64,000 bases of DNA, from assembly GCA_001557505.1 (NCBI GenBank), contig LSAX01000002.1:4526001-4590000 (forward strand). Direction: 5' to 3'. The notes under the pieces were generated by a model. That model did no database searches and was not told the origin of the DNA. It saw only the letters and a list, made by a program, of their open reading frames with translations. The position numbers and the translations under genes are program-made. The DNA comes from Reticulascus tulasneorum (Eukaryota > Ascomycota > Sordariomycetes > Glomerellales > Reticulascaceae). Positions within the stretch are counted from its first letter, which is position 1; each line of letters starts with the position of its first letter. Below, piece after piece: positions 56,503 to 64,000 of the stretch.

Positions 56503-57908
56503 GGTGATTTGGTGGTTTAAAATTGTTTATCAAGCTAAGATTTAGCATCAATGGTTCTGCCACAAGCTCCGCAACCTCCATCGTTTGTCACTAATGGCAG
56601 ATCATTTTTATGGATCAAGCTCAAGTAACGTAGTATACTAAGGTATTTTGACATATAGGACCTACACACTGCGGCATGAAGTCATGTAGAGTTGATGTAG
56701 CCTTGTAAAGTCTACTCTTCCAGCAAAGGTCCTATTACCAATTTTGAGTTCAAAATGTTCTTAGTCGGCGAGGAAGACGTATTACTAACCTACTTCCGTC
56801 AATCATTGGAAATGTACACTTTATCTTGAAACATAGGACAGGATAGTCGATCCAGGAGATCCAGGGCTCGATTTGACTTTGAGTGTCTCGAGCCTGGCGT
56901 CGACGGGTCATTCTTTGCTTAGCCGTGGGTAGTGCGGATTGAGGACAGAGATTTGATTGGCAGGCTTTAATGATCCTTTGCCTGTCGGCGGCCGCCCTTG
57001 CAAGCATGAAATAACATGCAATGTCAGAAAAAGTAAGCATTGGCAAGTCTTGGCTCCAGCCCGTCAAATGTAAGCTGGGAAGATCGTGGGTGGCAATTTT
57101 TGGGGGCGACCGCATCTTGCCTCCCGGCATATCTACTAGACTACTACGGTGTACGGTAATCAGTAGCCGGTATGACACTTCAGTGATGAGTCGCACGAGC
57201 AGCATCACATCCCGGCTCGTGTCGTTTGCAGAATTCCCAAATATATCCAATAAAGCTGCTGTGGTGTGGGGAACGCAAAGAAACCCTCGAACAAGTTAAC
57301 TCGCACATCCATAAAGGCTATGGTCTTATCACGCCGAGTCCAGGATGCTCTGATGGTGGATCATCTGGCTGGCCGCTAGTATTCTTCCCATCCACCATAA
57401 GCGGCCACTAATGCGGGGAGAAGCAATTGCAACCAGTAAGAAGCGCAGCCTCGGATCTGGGCAACACCACTAAACTCTTGATAGCCCGGCGCCCTACTAC
57501 ATTTGTACCCAGGAAATCTCAAAGCTGACTGATCAACCGACCTGTACCTTGCACCATCCACAGAGTTCCCAGTCCAGAGCCGAGGATGGGATAAGCAGTT
57601 GTCCCCTGGCCCCCAGAGGTTCAAAACTTATTAATAGCGTACCCAAGTAATCACGACTACCCTGACATTCACGCTTTGCAGCCCCCAAAAACTTCTCTTG
57701 ATCTAGTCCATTCGGTTTAGAACTCGTCGAAGATGGGATAACAACGATCATTGACAGCCATTCTATCATCATTCTATTGCAGGCTAGAAACAGTCATAAT
57801 CTCCGAGGGATTCGACAAAGACGATGGTAATGACACCAAGCGGCGGTAAATAAGGATTTCATTATACGGGCTTGAAGAAGACGACTGCAGCGAGTGACTC
57901 AGCCTACG
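56503..57908. other. Interval with weak 166-codon frame (56750-57250, minus)
   Basis: 1.4 kb upstream of the DUF3433 gene. The longest frame, 56750-57250 on the minus strand, includes LPSLHLTGWSQDLPMLTFSD and an Arg/Thr-rich tail (KQRMTRRRQARD). The LP...GW pattern recalls the start of some fungal SWIM-type proteins but is too short to assign. Probably a remnant or chance frame. Confidence 0.3.
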
Positions 57909-60900
57909 ATGTCGAATCCTTACGCCGACCCCAATCCTTACGTTGGCCCGCAGCAAACCTCTCCGCTAGAGCCATGGCAATCTTTTCCGGATGACCAAAT
58001 CGGCACGACTTACGCGACATATTCCCCTGGATACGATCACCCTCATGAATTGGAGGATGTCTATAATATTGACAGCGACGAGAAACCCGGAGTGGCTCAA
58101 ACCTCCATCCAATCGACTACGAACCCACGGCCAGCGAGTCTCGACTCTCTTCAGGAGATTCCTTGGGACGTGGATCAATATGACCGTCCTAAAGGGTATC
58201 AGATCACGAATACAGTTCGCTCTGTACAAGCCGACCAAACGTTTTGGGATCCAATATGGCTTCGCAAGTCTGTACTGATCGCTTGCGCTCTGCTCTTTGG
58301 CACCTTGGCTGTGGTCATTCTCGCAATCTACATTGTGTCTGCAAGAGATCACGGCCTAGGCCCATACGTGGGGACTTTTGATCTGATCTATCTGTGGAAG
58401 TATCTTCCTACCACTGGTGCGTCATGGCCACTGAGCTGTTGCAAAGATGGTTGGACTGACGGGTTAACATTTAAGCAATCGTTCTACTTATCGCGGTATG
58501 GAATGGCATTGATTTCACTGCTAGACTCCTCCAACCTTGGTCGAACCTGAAGGCTGGCTCATCATCTGCTGAGCACACCATACTGCTCGATCTGATATCG
58601 CCCGTCTGGCCAAGCGTTCTGTTATGTGCTGGGAAGATTAGAGCATGGTTGCCCGTCCTCACTGTTATAGGGGTCGTCCTGCTTGATGTGATGGTGAGAC
58701 TGTTCCAACGGTAGAGCCTACCGGTACCTGCTGCTAACGTCGCCAAGAGAATCGTTTCAACGGGCTTGCTTCAGCTCGAGTCAGTCTCGAAGTTGGACAA
58801 GAACTTTCCTTTGGTTAAGACGGCAGTCTTCGACGCGTCATCATGGGAGCCCGAGGTGCTTGATGTTACTACGCCGATGTTGTACAATGGGATATTAAGC
58901 GAGAACCTGACCCGACCGTTATGGGTTCTCAATAACGCCACTTTCGAACCATTCGAGCCCCTGCCTCCCTTTGATATATCACGTACTGCTACATACACGA
59001 GCTTAACAAAAGGAATCTTCCCCAGTTTGGACTGTGAGATAGCGAACATTGAAGGAAGCCCCGAGATTACCGACGAATATAGTAGCAGTGCGTTGATGCT
59101 ATTTGCCTCTTCTTCATGCACCGTTCAGGTCGAGCTGCCGCTCGTTGATCCAACCCAAACGTTCGAAAGAATGGGTCAATGGGCTAAGAGGAACTTCATG
59201 GGCCATGCTGAGCCAGTGACTTGTCCGGATCAGACACAACGCTACCTGGCTTTGGTGACCTTGGTCGACGCAGATATTAAACTTCTACAATCGAGGTGGG
59301 TGCAATCCAAGCTTGAAGCAAAGCGTTTACACGTGAAACACGACGTTGTTAATGAAAAGTTGCAGCGCAATCATTTGCCGGCCAACATACTTCGTTCATG
59401 ATATAACAATTAAAATTGAATATCCTCAACAACGACTGGTGGCCAATTGGAATGGTCTACAGCCAGACAAAACCCGACTCGACTCTTTGGATGCGTTTAG
59501 TCTTCTCGGAAACATTGTCAATTCCACTGGAAGCGCGAACTTTCCCGTTGTGTACCAACCTCCAGCCACTACTACCAACAACATACCGTTCCTTCGTTCT
59601 GCGGCCCTGCCACTGACCAATGCGGATTCAAGTATTTGTTATCTTGAGTATTTCCTAGATCCAGAAGTCTTTATTCAGCATACGCAGCTAGCGTTCTCAG
59701 TCATGGCTGCTCTAGCTGTCAACAACAATATGCTAAGCCCTAGAGCTGACCCGGTTGATGGTACATCCGTCTACCTGCAAGACCGCATTCAAGTAAGGCT
59801 TGGCGCGGCAGCCCCTATGATTACCCTGCTATTGCTATGTCTAGCCATGACTATCGCTATTCTGTTCATGCGGCCACAAGATACTGTGCCGCGGGATCCA
59901 AATAGCATTGGAGGGGTTGCGTTGCTGTTGAACGCGAGCAATGACATGAAAACCATGTTCGAGCCTTGTATTGAAGAGTTGTCAGAGCAGTTGATGGAGC
60001 CGAGCGTTCCAGACACAAGACTTGCAGCAGTGAATGAAGATGGCGTGTCTTACATTTCAACCACTCTGCAAGAAGAATCGATATCAATCAGAGGTCCAAT
60101 GTGGTGGCGGCCTATGGCACTGACCGTCTGGGCAAGGGGACTCGCGATCATTGTGCCCGCATGCATCATCGGGGCCCTAGAGGCAGTACAGCAAGTATCT
60201 GACCGGTCACAGGGCACTGCCACCATTATCGATCCCGCTACTGCTCACTTTGCAGCGACTCTTGTACCGGCTGTCGTTATGTGGGGAGTGGCCACAGTTT
60301 ACTCGTCTATCAACTTCAACACAGTACTCTTATCTCCATACCACGCACTATCTAAAGGCAATTCACCAGCAAGTCGCAGCTTACTCAGCCACAACCTTGG
60401 CCGCCTACCTGTGGTCTCGCTAGTATCATCAATTAATCAGCGGCATTGGGCTGCTGTGTTCACCGCACTCGGCGCGATCCTCGGTCCCTTCCTTACGATT
60501 GTCGTATCTGGCTTATATTCCATAAAATCGAATGGATCCGTCTCGACTGTTGTACTAAATCGGGTTGACACCTTCAACGTGTCGTGGAGCGGCGACCCTT
60601 TCGACGATGGAGGCGCAGGGCAAGTTCTGAGCCTTGTCCTTTGGCAGAACTTATCCTACCCCGCTTGGACTTATGAAGATCTTGCCATTCCGGGTATATC
60701 GGTGGCCAATCTTGACACTATTCTTCAAGTTGGCTCCCCAAGTCTGACTGTCACAATTCCAGCGAGGAGAGCCGTTTTGGAGTGCGACGCAACTGGCCCT
60801 GAGGATGTGACTGTTCGTGTCACTCAGGTCGGGTCTGACGTATACACTAGTGTCAAGAGTACCTGCCCCGGTAGTTCTGGTGAGGCTATTCAAATACGAA

Positions 60901-61919
60901 TTCTGCCCAATTCTATGACGAATCTTACCAATTTCGCCGGGCAGCTCACTCAACTTTCTCAGAACGAGGACTCAGCTAATGCCTTCGGGCCATATCCAAG
61001 TCATCCGCCTCCAATGAACAGCAATGGCTGTCAATCGCTTGTGTTCTACTTCGGCTCGTTTCCACCAACAATCCCCGAAAGGAACGAAGAGTTCAATCTT
61101 TCGTTTCCCGAAACCCAAATCACAACCTTAGCCTGCAAGCAGGTAATTCAAGAGGTTGATGTCGCAGTTCAATTTCATCTTCCCGGCTTGGTCATCGACG
61201 CGTCTCGACCTCCTGTTGCTAATGAGTCTACGATACGCGTGGTGGGCGATGGAACCTCGGAGGCCTCTACTGTTCAAGAATTCCTCATCATGTACCCTTT
61301 GAATGCCCAGTTCCAGCCAGTCACCAGCGACGAGTCCGTGTTCGGTGAGGAGTACTTCGGCCTCGATGCATTCTACAAAGCCATACTCTTCACCACCGGT
61401 GTCAAATCATCAGAACTCGTAGGCCAGGAAAACATACCGCGACTCACCAGCGCAACAAATAAGATGTACGGTCGTTATATGGCGCAAGCCATGAGCCGTA
61501 AGATGCGCTCTCCGGCGCCGGGGGCATCCCAGACGCTCTCAGGGGTTCTCAAACTCAACGAGACCCGTATCGTTCAGAACAAGGGGCCGAAAGTGGCACT
61601 GCAGGTGCTTTTGGGTCTGATGATAGGGTGCTGCATTGCAGCGTGGCTGACAATGCGGACCAGTAGACTACTCCTACATGATCCACGAAGCATCGCGGGC
61701 ATGTGGATTCTGCTAGCGGGGAGCGAACTTTGCGGATCAAATGGGAGAAGAGCAGCTATACCAGAGGGGGTCGAATGGATGAGTGATCGAGAGCTGAAGG
61801 ATAATGGGTTATGGAATGGAGTGACTTTCGGCATGGGTTGGTGGAAGAGTGGGAGGTTTGGAATTGATGTCGGCGCCCCAGAGAGGCGGCCACAAGATGG
61901 AGCTCCAGTCGAATTGTAA
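57909..61919 (+). CDS. Large DUF3433-type multispanning membrane protein, four exons
   Basis: Exons 57909-58416, 58476-58693, 58748-59295 and 59360-61919 give 1277 residues. A long hydrophilic N-terminus (about 1-115, Pro/Tyr/Asp-rich) precedes a first span (SVLIACALLFGTLAVVILAI, about 126-145). Further spans follow: IVLLIAVWNGIDF, WLPVLTVIGVVLLDVM, MITLLLLCLAMTIAILFM, LAIIVPACIIGALEA, VFTALGAILGPFLTIVV, and a last one (VALQVLLGLMIGCCIAAWL) near residue 1180. Large Asn-x-Ser/Thr-rich loops between them suggest extracytoplasmic glycosylated regions. The pattern (two similar halves with WRP and RGP motifs before spans) is that of fungal DUF3433 proteins, whose function is unknown. The ATG at 57909 is preferred over an upstream GTG in the same frame. 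Confidence 0.88.
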
Positions 61920-62125
61920 ATCCAAGTTTATTTGAACCTTCGTTACTATGAGTACCAAGATTGGTGTGTCTATGAGAATTATGGTATGACCAGCCAAGGT
62001 AAGGCCAAGCCGCCAGCAATCTTAAGTACATGGGCATTTCTACGGTTTCAATGGTCTGCGCATCTAGAGCCTAGCGCGTGGCACTTTCCAACTGTGAGAG
62101 CTTCAGTGCCACATCAATAGATCTT

Positions 62126-64000
62126 CTAAACCGGTGGAAGGACAGTAAATGCCGGGGTATTGAACACTTCCCAGTTGTCCGCACGAGTGGGGACGCCAAA
62201 CGGCTCAAGAGCAGCAACGCGCATCCTAAGTGCTGGTCAGTTTACCGGATTCCTCATTCTGTTGGCTCCACTTACTTGTATTTGCCAGGAACAATCTTGG
62301 ACCCGTTTGTGAACTGACCCAGCCAGGTAAACTTGTTTTCCGTGTACCAGAAATCTCCGATGGGCATGTTGCGGGGGATGTTGATGGCTGGCAGCGGCAG
62401 AACCTCTTCGGACTCTGGACTGCCGGGGATGGGAATGATGCCGTCCGCCGAGTGCGACCAATATGCGACTGATCCGAGGTATCCATTCTTGCCTACGACG
62501 GGAGGATATTTCCAGTCGCGTTCTTTCCAGCTGGCATCAAAGATCTAGGTGGCATTAGCACGTCTTCCGCAATAGCCGTGTCTAGCAGAAGCTTCTTACA
62601 TCCCAACGGAATTCTCTAGTTCCCCACTTGTGAACGGTAGTGAGTCTGGGATAGTCCATGGTTTCGAAATCGAATGTCCAGCTATTGGGAGGTAACTTTA
62701 GTCTAGATCAAGATCGGGTTTCTCATTCAAGGCACTCACTTGGATCTCTGATCCCATGTCGACCATTCCTGCCCGACATACGCGTCCGGGGTTGAAAAAT
62801 CCCAGAATCTTTCTCTTGATTGTCTTTTCACGTCTGCGGCGACGCCTGTGGAAGCGTTAGATCCCGAACCAAGGACATATTGAAAAGAAGGTTGTACCAA
62901 AGTAAGGGACTGAAAGTTCTTCTCCATTGCTGCCGGTGAAGATAACCTTGCCGCTGTACAAGGGAACACCGGTTTCATTCCCACCAGTCGGAATCTCAAA
63001 AATGAATCTTGTAGGTGAAGTCAGCGCTTCGTTCCATGGTCCGAAACTGGATTCCCGTACTCAGCTTTCTTGGTCTCTCCAGGCTTAACCGTGAATTTTC
63101 CAGACGGAAACTTGACCTTAGGTACCAGCTTGACAGGGTTGTTTTGCATATCAGGCAGCAGAGTCATCCCAGCACTACCCCAAAAGTTTACTTCCGGATC
63201 TGGGATGATCTCAAATGCGCCAGCGGCTTCGACACGGAATGTGTAGGTCACTGCTTCCTTGCCGCTGTTCGTGATATCGGCAGACTGATAGCGGCTGAAA
63301 TGCAAAGTGTCGTTTAGAGACCATCGCTTGAATGACAAGGAAGTTTCGTAGTTCAATATTTTCCATGCGTCGACCATACCATTTCCAACTTGGGGCACTG
63401 GCGCGAGGAAATCGTTATTCGGCGCTGGGAATCCCTGCTCGGAGACAAACCAAGGCACGGAGCTGCCACTCGAAGTAATTCTCTGAAGCAATTTCGTCGC
63501 GAATTCCGGTCCATGCACTTTTCGACCTCCATGCAGGCCGACATAAAGCGCCGCAATGCCTGCAACGTAGGGGGTCGCCATCGATGTACCACTCAGGGTT
63601 TCATAAACGCCACCTGGCCAGGTACTGTAGATACTGCCGCCTGGTGCAGCAATATCTGGCTTGATATCAAGATCCCACGATGGGCCAAGTGAGGTAAACG
63701 CGTTTGCCCGACCGCCATTTGGAGTCAAGTATCCAATCTTCTGAGGTGTGCTCAGAAATTTTGCCGTCGCACTCCCCCCTTTTTGCACATTATCGATGAT
63801 TGCGGCAGCATTCTCTGGCAGCATAACTCCAAGGTAGGATTCGGGGGCGTACCAACTATAAGGGTAGTCTGATGGGACCTTGGTCGAGTAGAGAAGTACA
63901 TATCTGGCGCCATAATCAACCAGGTACTGGTGCATGATTGAGACTTGGCATATTGCCTCAAACTCTATCACGACAAGGACGTTAGACAGATCTGGAGTCC
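62126..64000 (-). CDS. Secreted subtilisin-like protease with PA and Fn3-like parts (truncated by window)
   Basis: Visible exons: 63061->64000, 62898-63007, 62740-62845, 62600-62681, 62276-62544 and 62126-62225, all joined in phase. The 5' part, with signal peptide, pro-region and the catalytic Asp and His, lies beyond the window. Present are: a PA-domain segment (VLVVIEFEAICQVSIMHQYL), the catalytic Ser in SGTSMATPYVAGIAALY, a DIKPDIAAPGGSI block, and a long C-terminal Fn3-like (DUF1034) region (GVPLYSGKVIFTGSNGEELS, KWGTREFRWDI, GYLGSVAYWSHS, ADNWEVFNTP). This is the C5a-peptidase/minor extracellular protease (Vpr) type of fungal S8, secreted to digest protein. Active-site Ser and surrounding motifs look intact. 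Confidence 0.9.

Noticed and set aside
56750..57250. 166-codon minus-strand frame as a genuine gene
   Set aside because: Only a short LP...GW similarity, no start context or introns, and a single-frame match. Kept as a note only.

Overview
The window is nuclear DNA of a filamentous ascomycete, most likely a Sordariomycete. The evidence is: short spliceosomal introns (about 45-130 nt) with GT...CTAAC/CTGAC...AG signals in nearly every gene; dispersed single 5S rRNA genes; fungal-only families (Zn2Cys6/MHR transcription factors, WSC, DUF1996 and DUF3433 proteins); and Kex2-type KR sites in secreted proteins. I cannot name the species. Exon models below were built by hand from splice signals, reading phase and family conservation.

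Layout. 0-8.6 kb: an ankyrin-repeat gene (-), a conserved hypothetical gene (+), and a Zn2Cys6 regulator (-) divergent from a short-chain dehydrogenase (+), with a cluster of CGGACGA sites between them. 10.5-18 kb: two tandem secreted proteins built from a repeated CxxC module, then a secreted M28 leucine aminopeptidase (-). 21.8-44.7 kb: an island of secreted or wall-related genes. It holds a DUF1996 protein, a broken gene for an 11-unit cysteine-rich repeat protein, two large paralogues joining WSC domains to a subtilisin-like protease through a transmembrane segment, a GH10 xylanase between those two, an alpha/beta hydrolase, and a GH24 lysozyme-like protein without its catalytic residues. 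45.5-54.3 kb: a cytochrome P450 (-), then an AT-hook/MHR regulator (-) divergent from a second SDR (+). 54.9-56.5 kb: two 5S rRNA genes (-) flanking a relic of a STAND-type immune receptor. 57.9 kb to the end: a 1277-residue DUF3433 membrane protein and a truncated S8 protease with PA and Fn3-like regions (-).

How the genes fit together. Most genes between 10 and 45 kb act outside the plasma membrane on protein, xylan or the fungus's own wall. Two regulator/SDR pairs share bidirectional promoters of about 550-580 bp.

The most unusual content is the WSC-transmembrane-subtilisin pair, with its uncharacterised N-terminal Cys-rich domain. A wall-binding receptor-like ectodomain is fused to a protease whose catalytic triad residues are all visible. 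Other points of interest are the 5S pair with compensatory base changes and the repeat gene carrying CAG-to-TAG stops. Long gene-poor stretches (18.0-21.8, 34.1-37.2 and 47.5-50.5 kb) show no recognisable transposon.
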